NCBI GenBank assembly: GCA_031761405.1
Contig: JASEVX010000003.1
Span: 64,532,927-64,596,926, forward strand
Source of the DNA: Serripes groenlandicus
Lineage: Eukaryota > Mollusca > Bivalvia > Cardiida > Cardiidae
DNA length: 64,000 bases
Direction of reading: 5' to 3'
Shown: positions 42,101-52,443 of the stretch, piece by piece
Position numbering within the stretch: position 1 is the first letter of the stretch
Layout of the letters: each line of letters starts with the position of its first letter
Program-made: the position numbers and the translations under genes
The notes under the pieces: generated by a model
The model's database searches: none
Seen by the model: only the letters and a program-made list of their open reading frames with translations
What the model was told of the DNA's origin: nothing

Positions 42101-45012
42101 AGACTGATCCGGCCGACACATTCCGTCTCAGGAGGGATAGATAGAGTAGTGATTCCTGAAACAGAAAATCCACATGAGGCGAAAAGTGTCTATCCGGGTA
42201 CGCCTGTGTGGCATGCTTAGGCTGATCCGGGTCGATACTTTACGCGGAGTCCACAATGTTGATTTTCTCACGAGACGGCCTACACATTGATTATTGCAAA
42301 GCTACGCCCCTGTATGAAACATTTATTTTGCAAAGAACAACAGTGTTCCCGTTAGATCACGTCGTTTCTTGAGTAAGTTATCAGTAGTACTGGACCACTG
42401 ACCCTGGCTGACACCAGCCAGTCAGTCGTATTGCTACACCAACAGTCCTGAGCGCATATGAGGGAAAGCCATCACTACCATTTTCAAAGTCTTTTAAATG
42501 ATCCGCGACTTCCAGCAATCGTTGCGGACACTCTACCACAAAACCATCGAGACGATACCTAGCACAATTGAAAGCAACCCAAGCATTAGCCCGAATAATC
42601 GGTGACTTCTTAAGAAAATGTTGTTTCACGTCGCGAACGTGCTATTGTCGGACACCCACGGTTCTTGACTCCGCTACGCTCCATACCACGTGCATGCAGT
42701 AAGGAGCGAAAAGTGTCCGATGATTCGTAAATTCATGAGAACGGTTAAGTTTTTTCTTAATACAGACGACTCTGCAGCAGACGGCATTTGAAATTATTGT
42801 AGTAATAGGAGAAATTGCCCTTCATGACCAATATTTCCTGTTACCATAATGTTGTATTGTATTGTATTGTATTGTATTGCAGATTTGTTGAATGTCGGAA
42901 AGGGGGGTTTAAAAGATTATTTTTTTTCTCTCATTTAGCCCAGCCAACGTCTCTCCACCATGCGGAAACCTTATTGACTGTACCGGAAAGGGTGACGGCC
43001 AGTATCCCGATATGGATCAACACTGTAAAACCTGGTACACATGTTTAGAAGAGAAATTCTTAGGCCATAATTTCTGTCCAGAAGGTATGAATGTACTATT
43101 TTATAACGAACACTCGGAATTTATTTATGTACAATCCTACCTGTGTTAAAATAACACATTTGTTTAACAATTCCTTGTCTATAGCAACCACACTTTCAAT
43201 TTCCCAATTACCGGATTTCTTCTCAAATGACCCTGTAATTAAAGACCACCTGTGAACAGAATCCAGATTGTTCTCTTCCCATGGGTGGTCTTTAAAAACA
43301 GGTTGGACTGTATTTCGGAATCCAGTAGTCTGCAACAAAGACGTGTTTATGTTTACATCATTCGAAAGGATAAATTGCTTAGTATGATCATTTTCCCGCT
43401 TTTTACCACAATGTTTCCAAAATTACTCTGCTACAAATGCGTCAAAATGCGTCTCTATGTGGGGAAGGATTACAAAGTGCACCTTTATTCGGAAACCTAC
43501 TCTCCTCTCCAAACAGTCGAAAAGTGAGGAAGAAGTTTTCAAATGGCCAGACATTACTGAAGATATGGTGTAATTTTAATGGAAATATTCTTTAATTCTT
43601 TGTAAACAAATACAGAATAAAAGATAACATACAGTTTTCAAACGGCCAGACATTACTGAAGATATGCTGTAATTTTAATGGAAATATTCTTTAATTCTTT
43701 GTGAACAAATAAAGAATAAAGATACAGTTTTCAAACGGCCAGACATTACAGAAGATATGCTGTAATTTTAATGGAAATATTCTTTAATTCTTTGTTAATA
43801 AATAAGGAATAAAAGATAACATACAGGGAATATTATGTTACAGTAGCGATACATGGAATTGTTTTGTACTACGAGGCGCGTGTCTCGCGAGACAGGAGGT
43901 TTAAACAAATCTCTATATTTTCAATAACGAAATAACACATTTTACGCATTAAATAAGGGATATTTCATGAGTGTTTATTTATTATCACTTGTATTAAACG
44001 AGTTTACTAAGATGATATGCCGCGAGCCTCGGCGAGCGTCATATTCAGCTTAGTTAACGAGTTTATTAAAAGTGATAATAAATAAACACTCATGAGACAT
44101 TCGTTTTATCACATAAAGTGATTTATGGGGCGTATTTCGAACAAATGTATTTAAAGTTTACCATATTTCTACATGAAATTTTACCTTATTTGGCGCAAAA
44201 GTTACTAACAATATCCCGTCAAACCGCTGACGTGACGTCATTTTCATAGTTTGGTTTCCGCGTTGGTACAAAAACTTAAAAAGCATAAGACGGGAAACCA
44301 AACTAGTCGTGTCATATGATTTTTTGTGTAGTGTCATATGATATTTATGTAATGGCATTTTGACAATCCCAGAGAGGATTTATGTGATAAATACAATTTA
44401 TGAATGACGAATGAATCACGCCCAAATAACGCATTTTAAATGACGTGAATCATATTTCAATGACGTCACATCATATTTCAGTGATGTACCATTACCATAT
44501 TACCATATTTGGTACCTTATTTGACCTAGTTAAATATGGAATTTGAATCCGTCTTGTTGGATTTGCGCATGACAATCTGTATAGGCTATATCTCAAGGGT
44601 TTGGCGTGAAACGGTTGTAACTAAAACTCTATTTTGAAAACCCGGGTTTACGGGCAATTTTGACCACTTTGTAAACAATGCAAATTTAGGTGCCATTGAT
44701 CAGAATGAGCAATGGCACCTACATTTCCATTGTTTACCAAGAAAAATGATTTAACGCATTTAAAGACTTTATGGCCAGGTGATTAACATTAACATGAACT
44801 GTTTCACACCAAGCCCTCGATCTGCACCGGAAAACATGCAGGTATATACTATGAACTATTCTATGTAAATGGTGATTATCTTTCTCTCATGAATGATAGT
44901 AACGTAGACAATGTTATATTTTCTTTTAGGAACTGTCTTCGACACAACTCTAAGCACATGCAACTGGAAAAATGCCGTTGCAGCTCCCTGCGGAACACTC
45001 GGAACACTCTAG
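39109..45012 (+). CDS. Secreted chitin-binding protein with two CBM14 modules, four exons
   Basis: I assembled four exons: 39109-39154, 41120-41270, 42939-43084 and 44930-45012. All introns have GT-AG ends, in phases 1, 2 and 1, and the joined frame gives 141 residues. It begins with a signal peptide (MQRILFSIVALSVAIG). Two six-cysteine modules follow. Module 1 has Cys spacing 11-5-9-12-9 and module 2 has 14-5-10-12-9, as in peritrophin-A/type-2 chitin-binding (CBM14) domains. Module 2 includes the conserved aromatic YPD..CKTWYTC and FCPEGTVFD segments. Such proteins bind chitin outside the cell, for example in shell organic matrix, gut lining or mucus. With no enzyme domain, a structural or binding role is likely. 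The introns are full of MITEs. No canonical AATAAA was seen close after the stop. Confidence 0.93.
39191..39413 (-). mobile_element. MITE-A in intron 1 of the chitin-binding gene
   Basis: CTCTCATATAGACGCTTCCT to GTATGTGGGAAAGGGTTAA; hairpin AGTTGCTCAAAACGAGCAATTT. The left end has lost its CCCTTTC. Confidence 0.85.
39733..40130 (-). mobile_element. MITE-A split by a hAT-like element
   Basis: CTCCCTTTCCCACATATAAACGC to GTATGTGGGAAAGGGTTAA. It is interrupted at 39867-40037. Confidence 0.85.
39859..40045. mobile_element. hAT-like MITE with 8-bp target duplication
   Basis: ATTATACC occurs at 39859-39866 and 40038-40045. The 171-bp insert has ends AGGGACGTAG and, reversed, CTACGTCACTG. The 8-bp duplication and the CAGKG-like end fit hAT. 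Confidence 0.75.
40717..41130 (+). repeat. Tandem intron duplication reaching the 3' splice site of exon 2
   Basis: Three units start near 40717, 40918 and 41055 with ATTTCGATATTCAACGATAA. Units 1 and 2 end CTCATTTCACGTAGCGTGGA and TTCATTTTCACGTAGCATGA. These align with the true boundary CTTCCTTTGCAGGTAGCGTA. In the upstream units the splice AG is lost. Confidence 0.85.
41120..41270 (+). CDS. Chitin-binding gene, exon 2 (module 1)
   Basis: Acceptor CCTTTGCAG and donor GTGAGT. It encodes SVSAVNCTAKADGAYEQGC through AMC and the start of the following codon (phase 2). Confidence 0.93.
41288..41545 (+). mobile_element. MITE-A in intron 2
   Basis: TTTACCCTTTTACCATATAC to ATATGAGAGGAAGGGTTAA, with a C17 run at 41343-41359 inside it. 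Hairpin GAAATTGCTCGTTTTGACCAATTTC has one mismatch. Confidence 0.85.
41690..41865. repeat. Dispersed repeat F, copy 1, with poly(T)
   Basis: CTGGTAGCCACGTTTTGCGA, ACAAATCACCATAG, GAATCTCGTAGA, poly(T) at about 41769-41797, then AAATCGGCCTGAAACTTTCG. It matches part of 48600-48850. Confidence 0.65.
41988..42312. mobile_element. hAT-like MITE carrying a nested MITE-C
   Basis: The ends are CAGTGGCGTAGCTCCC and, reversed, GCTACGCCCCTG, characteristic of hAT-type short elements. The flanks do not show an exact 8-bp duplication. A MITE-C occupies about 42045-42288. Confidence 0.7.
42045..42288 (+). mobile_element. MITE-C copy, left end lost
   Basis: CTGCGTAATGTATCGACCAG to ATTTTCTCACGAGACGGCCT. 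Internal TCCGGGTCGATACTTTACGC is present. Confidence 0.8.
42338..42557 (-). mobile_element. SINE-1 copy, degenerate
   Basis: GATCACGTCGTTTCTTGAGT, AGTAGTACTGGACC, CTGACACCAGCCAGTCAGTC and a decayed head (ATCGTCTCGATGG on the minus strand). Confidence 0.75.
42758..42912 (-). mobile_element. MITE-A remnant next to the exon 3 acceptor
   Basis: ACAGACGACTCTGCAGCAGA and GAGAAATTGCCCTTCATGAC are followed by a (TATTG)n run (42852-42880), then CAGATTTGTTGAATGTCGGA and GGTTTAA. It ends about 26 bp before the acceptor AG. Confidence 0.7.
42939..43084 (+). CDS. Chitin-binding gene, exon 3 (end of module 1, most of module 2)
   Basis: Acceptor TTTTCTCTCATTTAG and donor GTATGA. It encodes PANVSPPCGNLIDC through NFCPE. 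Confidence 0.93.
43140..43330. repeat. Dispersed repeat G, copy 1 (intron 3)
   Basis: AATTTCCCAATTACCGGATT, AATTAAAGACCACCTGTGAA and ATGGGTGGTCTTTAAAAACA recur in diverged form at 46190-46375. Confidence 0.65.
43373..43473 (+). mobile_element. MITE-A right-half fragment
   Basis: CACAATGTTTCCAAAATTAC, TGCGTCAAAATGCGTCTCTA and TGTGGGGAAGGATTA. Confidence 0.6.
43534..43827. repeat. Tandem repeat of about 100 bp, three copies (intron 3)
   Basis: Each unit has TTTTCAAACGGCCAGACATTA, GAAGATATGCTGTAATTTTA and GGAAATATTCTTTAATTCTT. Copies are very similar, so the expansion is recent. Confidence 0.95.
43965..44095. repeat. Long imperfect palindrome, 47-bp arms (intron 3)
   Basis: TCATGAGTGTTTATTTATTA at 43965 is matched inverted at 44095. 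The outer 26 bp are perfect. The 37-bp centre is GC-rich and itself partly palindromic (GCGAGCCTCGGCGAGCG). Confidence 0.9.
44096..44592. other. Unassigned intron sequence
   Basis: Short repeated words TGACGTCA and ATCATATTTCA occur near 44440-44490. No element is recognised. Confidence 0.35.
44593..44820. mobile_element. MITE-D copy with central hairpin (intron 3)
   Basis: TCAAGGGTTTGGCGTGAAAC to TTTCACACCAAGCCCTCGA. Hairpin TTTAGGTGCCATTGATCAGA, ATGAGCAATGGCACCTA. Confidence 0.85.
44930..45012 (+). CDS. Chitin-binding gene, exon 4 (end of module 2)
   Basis: Acceptor TTTTCTTTTAG. It encodes TVFDTTLSTCNWKNAVAAPC and a short tail, then stop TAG at 45010-45012. Confidence 0.93.
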
Positions 45013-45491
45013 AGACATCAACATAGATTCATCGAACCGTATTGTCTTGTCTTAAACATTTGATAAATTTTGGATATTATCACTCGACCATTTTTATTTA
45101 TTTCATTAGAGCAAAATTGAAAATATATTGGCATGTGTTAATAATAATTATAAAAGTATTTGTTTCCCAATTCAGTACAACAAAAACATAGACCAGAAGA
45201 AAATCTCTCCAGTTTTGAAATAATACGATGTGACAGAAATCAATTAAATGATTACAAAATGCAAACAATCGTTGTACAAGTCTCAGTAAAACAATATACA
45301 AAAAGTATATATGACTATATGTAAACGGCAAGATATGGAAACGTTTTATCATTATTGCATCGTACCATCAATCTTGAATTGTCACGTTTCTTATTAATGA
45401 ACTAAATTAAATTAAATAACTCTAATACATATACACGTCTCTTTTTTGTCTATTAAAGTTAAAAATAACATTGAGTTGAAGGACATCATTA
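45013..45491. other. 3' flank of the chitin-binding gene
   Basis: AT-rich; no canonical AATAAA near the stop and no further exon. Confidence 0.4.
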
Positions 45492-45915
45492 GTAACCCGT
45501 TCCCACATAGAGCAGACGACTTTAACTCTTTCAGCGCCGAATCGTTTCAAGAAGACTCTTCTATGTTCAAAATCGGGCGTCTCCATTTCTCTTGTAATAA
45601 AAGTCCTGGACTATTTTGATGAATAAAAGGCAAACAATGCTGATTTCAGGTGAGACAGCTCGTTACGAGCTGACTCACCTGAATCAGTATTGTTTGCAAA
45701 AACCGCAATATTGCCTTTGGGCGCTGAAAGAGTTAAAACATATCAAAGCAGAACTATCGAAAACATCTATAATTGAAAGTATGGACAAGAGCTGAAAACG
45801 TTGTGGCGAATGGAGTAATAACTCATTATGAGCAATTACTCCCCTTGTCATAGTGTTTTCAAAAGTCGGCTGCTGCAAAGGTGCCAGAAAATGCCTAGAT
45901 GTCGAAAAGGTTTAA
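45492..45915 (+). mobile_element. MITE-A split by MITE-B
   Basis: GTAACCCGTTCCCACATAGA, then AGACGACT, then MITE-B, then AAAACATATCAAAGCAGAAC and on to AAAAGGTTTAA. The hairpin has changed to GAGTAATAACTCATTATGAG, CAATTACTC with both arms altered. Confidence 0.85.
45522..45736 (+). mobile_element. MITE-B nested in MITE-A
   Basis: Complete copy between TTAA sites at 45522-45525 and 45733-45736. The host element has GACTTT(G)AAAACAT in other copies, so a single TTAA became two. Confidence 0.95.
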
Positions 45916-46189
45916 ACACATGACCTTTCTGTGATAAAGGTCCTACTTTATTTCCTTGTATGAAAACGCAGTTTACCTTTGATGAGCTGCTCTGGCTGTC
46001 TTTCTGTCGTTGTGTGTGCACGAGCGTTCGACCGGCATCTGTTGTTGAATGTGCACGTGCGCTTCTCCACCAGTTCCTTTTTTCTTGTTTTTGCTATTAG
46101 GTCCAGATCACGCGTAAACCATCCGGTAAGTCTCGGCGAGCAGCACATATTCAAATCAACATAATAATTATTCCCAGTTCGTATAATTT

Positions 46190-46375
46190 TCCTACATGCC
46201 TTCTTTGAACGTTTATGATCAAAGCCGACTAAACTGTAATACCCTGTTGCTAGTAACCACCCTTTTAATTTCCCAATTACTCTTTCTTTATAAATGTCCC
46301 TGCAATTAAAGACCACTTATGAATAGAGACCAGAATGTTGCCTTTCCATAGGTGGACTTTCTACACAGGTTCCAC
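46190..46375. repeat. Dispersed repeat G, copy 2
   Basis: AATTTCCCAATTACTCTTTC, CAATTAAAGACCACTTATGA and CATAGGTGGACTTTC match 43140-43330. Confidence 0.6.
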
Positions 46376-46499
46376 TGTACATATACGGAATCTTGATGAC
46401 ATTAAATTAATTTCTAAATTGACGATGGTCAGTTCTCTTGCGACGTTGCTCATTTCATAAATGGTATGTTAATGAGATAATGGGATTCGAATTTAGAAC

Positions 46500-46680
46500 C
46501 GATTCGTGACGCAGTGACTAGCGTGTCAGGCTCTGCAGCGGGAGACATGGGTTCGATCCAAGGTCGGGGTATTATCAACTTCTTCAATAATTCGTTGCGA
46601 ATGATGTGTCAGTGCCCGGTGGCCAGCTGAACATAATGATAGTGCTGCTAAATTATACTAGAAAAACACGTTTGAATGCC
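46500..46680 (+). mobile_element. tRNA-derived SINE of another type
   Basis: GTGACGCAGTGACTAGCGTG and GGGTTCGATCCAAGGTCGGG give A- and B-box-like motifs. A body follows without the shared SINE-1/2/3 tail. Only one copy was seen. Confidence 0.5.
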
Positions 46681-47060
46681 GCTCCTAAAGCCTTTCAGAC
46701 AAAAGATGAGCCATAGAAGTCCTTACAGTTTTGGTTCCGAGGACTGAAAAAACATTGAAATGTTCTTATCAAATGTTATAGTGCAGTCTGATTTTGCACT
46801 GTTTCAAACCTAATAATTAAATATTTTTATTTTATTAGAACAGTCTAGACATATGTGGTTCAAAGCGAGATAAAACTCTCTAGGCGAAAAAAGTATTTTT
46901 GCTCAATTCTTTAAGACTGGAAAGGAATGTACTTTTTAGTTATCTTTGCCTAAATCCACATATATTTGATGGTAGACAACTCTGTAATGCATCTTGTTAG
47001 CCGCAATTGCTTCCCTTGTATAATGGCAAACGAAGATAAGGATATACAACATATCTAGAT

Positions 47061-47089
<29 letters not shown>
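47061..47089. repeat. (CA)n microsatellite
   Basis: Uninterrupted CA repeat followed by TATATATA. Confidence 0.95.
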
Positions 47090-47096
<7 letters not shown>

Positions 47097-47238
47097 CTAT
47101 CTTGCGACCAGCGAAGATTCAGATCAGCCGGTACACAGTTGTGATCTGGAAAGGGTTCAGACGTTAATGTGTTTCCATACGTACGTATCGGAGTCCCCTT
47201 TACTGTGCACATAACGAGAAGAGCCTATTCGCAAAGAC

Positions 47239-47484
47239 ATGAGCTGTTCCGTCAAAAAGAAAAAAACAATAATGGCCTCTGCGTAATGTATCGACCGAGA
47301 TCAGCCTGCACACGCTGCGCAGGCTAATCCGGGCCGACACATTCCGTCTCATGGGGATAGAATAGTGACTACTGAAACGGAAAATCCACAGGAGGTTAAA
47401 AGTGTCTGTGTGGCATGTTTTAATTGATCCGGATCGATACTGTACGCCGTGACCACAATGTTGGTTTTCTCGCGGGACGGCTCG
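47239..47484 (+). mobile_element. MITE-C copy
   Basis: ATGAGCTGTTCCGTCAAAAA to CTCGCGGGACGGCTC. Internal TGCGCAGGCTAATCCGGGCC is intact. Confidence 0.85.
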
Positions 47485-47759
47485 GTCATTATAGTCTATG
47501 TTATAGCATCTGTATGGGACATTATGTATTTGTTGGACCAGTTCTTTTGGCAGAGATGCCCGAGCTTCACAAAAGAACGAACCAAATGCACATTGTTTTA
47601 TCATTCCGGCTCCAATTCCACCAACATGACTTAGCCCCTAGTAATTCTTACATTTACAATAAGGTTGGAACACATTTCACCAGTTGTGGTTTATAAAAGA
47701 TTTAAGTAAATGACTAAGTTGACATAAATAGTTACCTTACTGACTAACACTACTGAGTT

Positions 47760-47989
47760 TTAACCCTTTCCCTCATATAGACGCTTTCTGTCGCCTCTGC
47801 AGCAGACGGCTTTTTGAAAACATAGTAACAAAAAAAGAAATTGCACAAAACGTGCAATTTCTCCTTTTGTCACAATGTTTTCCACTTTTAGTCATAGGTT
47901 ATCCATTCAATTATAGAGATTTTCTATTTTTTGACAAAATATGTTCAAAGTCGTCTGCTGCAGAATTGTCTTATGAGGGAAAGGGATAA
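47760..47989 (-). mobile_element. MITE-A copy
   Basis: TTAACCCTTTCCCTCATATAGACG to TTATGAGGGAAAGGGATAA, with hairpin GAAATTGCACAAAACGTGCAATTTC. Confidence 0.9.
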
Positions 47990-48370
47990 GAAAAGAAATA
48001 TTAAGGCATTGTTATTAGTAAACACAAAATATGAACTATACTTTTAAGTGCTTTTAAAGTATTACATATACTTAAGTAAGGTTTCTGGAATTTGGGCCAG
48101 ATGTTATAACCTTTTGATTGTATATTCATATATATTTTTTAAAGAAAACTTTCATTTTTTGTTTGTTTTTTAACACTTCAAACAATACATTAATAATTAT
48201 TGTGTTTAATTCACGCTTACGATTACGATGTATCGTTCAATTATCGTTCTTTCCCATGGCGTTTAGGGACATGGAAATTTGAACTGTCAATTGACGCCAT
48301 ATTATTTCGACTCGAAATTAAATCGTGAGCAAAATGATACCAACAAAATGTATTAAGGATATTTCTCTTC

Positions 48371-48502
48371 ACACGATTTTCAAACATTATCAAGAGAAGT
48401 ATTACTTGAATTATAATTGTAATTTCTTCTATTGTCAAAATGTTTTCAAAAGTAATCTGCTGCAGATGCGTCAACATGCATCTACATATGGGAAAGTGTT
48501 AT
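48371..48502 (+). mobile_element. MITE-A right-half fragment
   Basis: AATTTCTTCTATTGTCAAAA, TCTGCTGCAGATGCGTCAAC and CATATGGGAAAGTGTTA. Confidence 0.65.
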
Positions 48503-48599
48503 GACAGTTTAACCAATTACTTCCGAAAGTCTGTATGAACAATTACGAAGGTTTTGTACTGTATGAGCATATTTCCAAATCATGTGATGTGAATCTACT

Positions 48600-48850
48600 A
48601 TATCGCCCCTGGCGGACATGCTTTTCGACCAATCAAAATGGTTTGACGGAATCTCGTCGAGGGTCATCAAAGCACCGTTTTTACAAAATAATTTGAAAAT
48701 CGGCCTGACACTTTCGGAGGAGAAGATTTGATTGATGTTCTTTTGATTTTTAACAATACGTAGTCATATTTTTCGACCAATCAACATGGTTTGCAGGAGT
48801 CTGATATAGAGGGTCACTCAAAGAACATTTCTTCAACGTTTTTACTTCTT
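48600..48850. repeat. Dispersed repeat F, copy 2
   Basis: GCCCCTGGCGGACATGC, TTCGACCAATCAAAATGGTT, GAATCTCGTCGAGGGTCA and AAATCGGCCTGACACTTTCG. The TTCGACCAATCAACATGGTT word recurs at 48774, so the unit is partly repeated. Confidence 0.65.
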
Positions 48851-49160
48851 CGTGTTGTCATGGAAACCAGAATTCTGCGTTATTCCACGTACGGACACCA
48901 GACAAAGGGAGACCACAATAACTCGCCTTGATCACTTCGTGCTCAGTTGAGCTAATAAAAAACAAACTAACTAAATTTGATGAATATAAATAAGTTCATT
49001 TTCTGATTAAAGTTTTAACAACGGGAATTAACAATGTATATACAACAACTACGTTTTTGGACGTTTCCCGAGTCCTTTTGTTTAGTATTAGTTACTACAA
49101 ATTGTGAATACAGTGTCTTCCACTCACTTGTTAATCCAATAATTGCATTTCATTTAATGG

Positions 49161-49337
49161 CATTTTACGCCGTTTTCAACATTATTTCAATTATATCACG
49201 GCTATAGAACACATATTCACGATCCCTGTGTTTAACGAACTACTACTACGCTAGTCGCCATGACAGCCGCGATCGGGGATCGAACCTGGGACGCCCGGTA
49301 CCAAATCACCCAAGCTTATCACTCGACCGAGGCGGAT
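49161..49337 (-). mobile_element. SINE-3 copy
   Basis: CATTTTACGCCGTTTTCAAC at left; B box GGTTCGATCCC and head CCGCCTCGGTCGAGTGATAA on the minus strand. Confidence 0.8.
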
Positions 49338-49401
49338 TCTTCTCATAAAAACATAAGACATGGTAATAACGATTTGCTTGTGCTCACAATCCTTCTCGAG
49401 C

Positions 49402-49661
49402 GTACTGGCTCGCTGGTGTAATGGGAGAGCGTTCGTCTTGTGTGCGGGAGGTCACTAGTTAGATCCAAGGCCGAGTCATACCACAGACTTTAGAAATGGA
49501 TGTAATGTCAGCCCTTCTTAGCGCTCAGGGTTGCGGGGTAAGCATTACGAGTGACTGACTCGTGTCTGTATAAATGGACCAGTAGTACTGGTAACTTACC
49601 AAGGAAACACCGTGATATAACTGAACAATTGTTGAAAGCGGCGTAAAACACCAAACAATAA
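49402..49661 (+). mobile_element. SINE-1 copy
   Basis: Head GTACTGGCTCGCTGGTGTAA is decayed; tail GATATAACTGAACAATTGTT, GAAAGCGGCGTAAAACACC is intact. Confidence 0.85.
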
Positions 49662-50296
49662 TTCATTCAACCTTCTCTCGAGATAAAACACTGTAAGTAT
49701 CTACTTAACAAAATACATACAGAATAGCAAAAACAAAGAGATAGAAAAAATGAGATGCTTTGAAGTAAAACTCCATAATGAATATATTGAAGATAAAATA
49801 TATATAAAAAAGAACTGAAAGATATAACTTTCGTAAACATGCAATTATCAATAACATTGTCTTTGTTACTATCATTCATAAACCGATTCAAAAGTCTATC
49901 TGTTATCACACTTTAGATATGTAAAACCATCTGTATAGGAAATGCAAAAGAAAAAGAAATTTGGAGGAGTATTTTAATTGTTGAAAATGCAGAAATTTGT
50001 TATCTGTACCTCATACTATTTAATTAAACCGTCTGCACAAGAAAAAGCGAAAATGCACTTTGAGATAGTAAAAAAACATGTCAGATCTACGAAATCCTCC
50101 AGTATGAGACGAAAGTGAATTTCGAATTTCAGATTATTCATAAATACAATAGAAACACGAGACTCGATGTTGGGCATAGTCTACAAAATCACGGAGAAAA
50201 AATGAAAGCATACAGAATTCTTAAGGAAAGGCTTTAACTGCGAAATTGGATTTTATTTTCTTAGTCAAAAAATAAGAAACTAATCACGTCTGCAGA
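49662..50296. other. Unassigned AT-rich sequence
   Basis: No gene or repeat recognised. Confidence 0.3.
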
Positions 50297-50431
50297 TTAA
50301 CCCTTTCTTACATACCTCACGTGTGCAGCAGACGACTTCATAAACAGTTTGGCTCATTATGAGCAGTTTCTTCGTTTGCCGCACCGTTTTCAAGCGTTAT
50401 CTGCTAAAGATGCATCTTTATGAGGAAAATC
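50297..50431 (+). mobile_element. MITE-A, shortened
   Basis: TTAACCCTTTCTTACATACC, GCAGCAGACGACTTCA, GGCTCATTATGAGCAGTTTC and GATGCATCTTTATGAGGAAA. Confidence 0.75.
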
Positions 50432-50699
50432 ATAAATAATCGAGGGTATGAATATAAACTAATAGCATAAACTGTCATATAGAGAACTCTTAGTGCGAGA
50501 AAAACATCTTATTTTGATACATTTGGTTTTTAAAAACAACTGTAGCCGTTTTATATCAATTAACGACATTTCGATATGGCAGTGTGATAAACATAAGAAT
50601 AATCTTACAGACTTAATCCGAGAGTCATTCGTTTCAAATGAGCGATAATGTTGCATCGTTTTGAATAACATTTTCGAACGGGTTCGTTACCGTTTTGAA

Positions 50700-50925
50700 G
50701 CTACACATGGTCTGTATTGCTTAGAGCTCCGCCTCATAAGCGAAGGACCAGGGTTCCCCCGGTAGAGTCAATAGTAGGGATGCTTCCCTTCTTCTTGAAT
50801 AGCTTTGAAACTGACGAATCTGTGTCAGAATTAATTATACCAGTATAACTGGTAAATAACCGATGATGGGACGTTATATAACTGAAATACAGTTGAAAAC
50901 GGCGCAACACATTAATTAATTAAGT
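50700..50925 (+). mobile_element. SINE with SINE-1-like 3' domain
   Basis: The head is unclear (CTCCGCCTCATAAGCGAAGG, GGGTTCCCCC). The tail ACGTTATATAACTGAAATAC, AGTTGAAAACGGCGCAACAC and (ATTA)n is clear. Confidence 0.65.
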
Positions 50926-51911
50926 ACGCTCGCTTAGCCATGTCTGTAGAGGGTTTCCCTTGAAAGCGGGAAGTCACGTACTCGAGCCATGCTGCATTTT
51001 TCCTCTACCTGATTTGTCAGGTGCTCTGCAATTGCTCTTGCATGTGCTCTAAAGGGTTTTCTTTTTTTGGGTAGGTTTTTTATTGTAGTAATTATTAAAT
51101 AATAATTGTACTCACTATGTAAAATAGGATCAGTGTCAATTATAAATGTTTGTATCAATGCTAAAGATTAAAATGTATACAGATGTTTGAACTAATTCTG
51201 AGTCAGTTTCCTATAAGATATGGATATTAGTACACACATGCACATGCAATTGTACAAATTATATTTATACTCCGAGTAATAATTGAAAACTTCAGATGTT
51301 AGTAACTAAAAAATAGTAAAATACGATTTACACTGGGAGGAAGCTAGTGGTCCGAGTTCGACCATTTCTTCCTGTTTCATATAAGTTCTTAGTTTCGAAT
51401 CTCATAACATAAATTTCCGCAGCACTCCAATGGAGGGCTGGTTATGACTTTAGAACCAATTAAAGGTGCTGAACTCCAGATGGAGATCAACATTTTGAAA
51501 TTTTGAAACTTCTGCAAATATTGCTTATAGTGACAACAAAGTAAGTAATAAATAGTTCAAAACTATTTTGGCAGTAAACCTTGAAAAAAAAAAGTCAATT
51601 GAAAGTCGTGAAAATGAACATAATTTGGCTAACTGGGTATGTCTACCCAGTAAAGATGAAGCATAAACGATCAGTATTTAGAGTTGTATTGTACTGGAAA
51701 GTGATATTATTACTCTAATTTTATCCCAGAATTATGATTCTAATTTCAAGACAACTTTTTAACAGTTTTAAAACTTTGACTATAATATCTATACTCTGGT
51801 GTTAAAGCACCTTTAAAGGTCGCACAAAACTAAAACCATAATAATACATAATATTTGTCAGAAATCTCACTAAACCGTCTATGTATAATTTGCGAACGGT
51901 ACATATTCAAA
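50926..51911. other. Unassigned AT-rich sequence
   Basis: No gene or repeat recognised. Confidence 0.3.
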
Positions 51912-52123
51912 CAAGAGCACCGCGGAGTGAACGCCAAAGCTTGTCTGTGTGTTGGTTTTTTTCTTTCGAAAAAGGGGCATTACTAAACAAATATTAAAGC
52001 CAGAGTAATGTGACTTGGTATATAAATGCCTATTGTTCATAGGAACATGTGTACCAAGTTTCGTTTGAAAATGTTGAACGGTTTTTGAATTGTGAGGTAA
52101 GGTTAGTGTGTTGTGACTACGCA

Positions 52124-52197
<74 letters not shown>

Positions 52198-52320
52198 CAA
52201 TGGCATTACAAAAGCCAAACTTGTTTTCCTTCGAAAAGCAGACGAGCTAGTAAAACTGCCCGAACACGCAGGATGGTCTAAGTTTCGTTCCAGCGTCGGT
52301 TATACTATAACAAGATGAAG
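51912..52320. repeat. Dispersed repeat with (GAC)n core
   Basis: ACAAGAGCACCGCGGAGTGA starts it. GTACCAAGTTTCGTTTGAAA follows, then 25 units of GAC at about 52123-52197. A poly-Asp ORF here is an artefact. Similar (GAC/GCC) sequence occurs near 56005-56085. Confidence 0.75.
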
Positions 52321-52443
52321 CTAGTTCTGTTAAAAAAACATATCCCCTCTAATTTTATGCAGCTTCCAGCATTGATATGATTATACAGAGCTCTAGATAA
52401 GGAGCATTTTTGATGAACTAAAATCCTTATTTGACATTCAAAC

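Noticed and set aside
45948..46316. 122-residue minus-strand ORF
   Set aside because: Overlaps dispersed repeat G and has no recognisable domain or splice context.
47424..47696. Possible exon after MITE-C (plus and minus ORFs)
   Set aside because: The frames begin inside MITE-C and show no domain or convincing splice sites.
52049..52318. Asp-rich 89-residue ORF
   Set aside because: Poly-Asp comes from (GAC)n inside a dispersed repeat.
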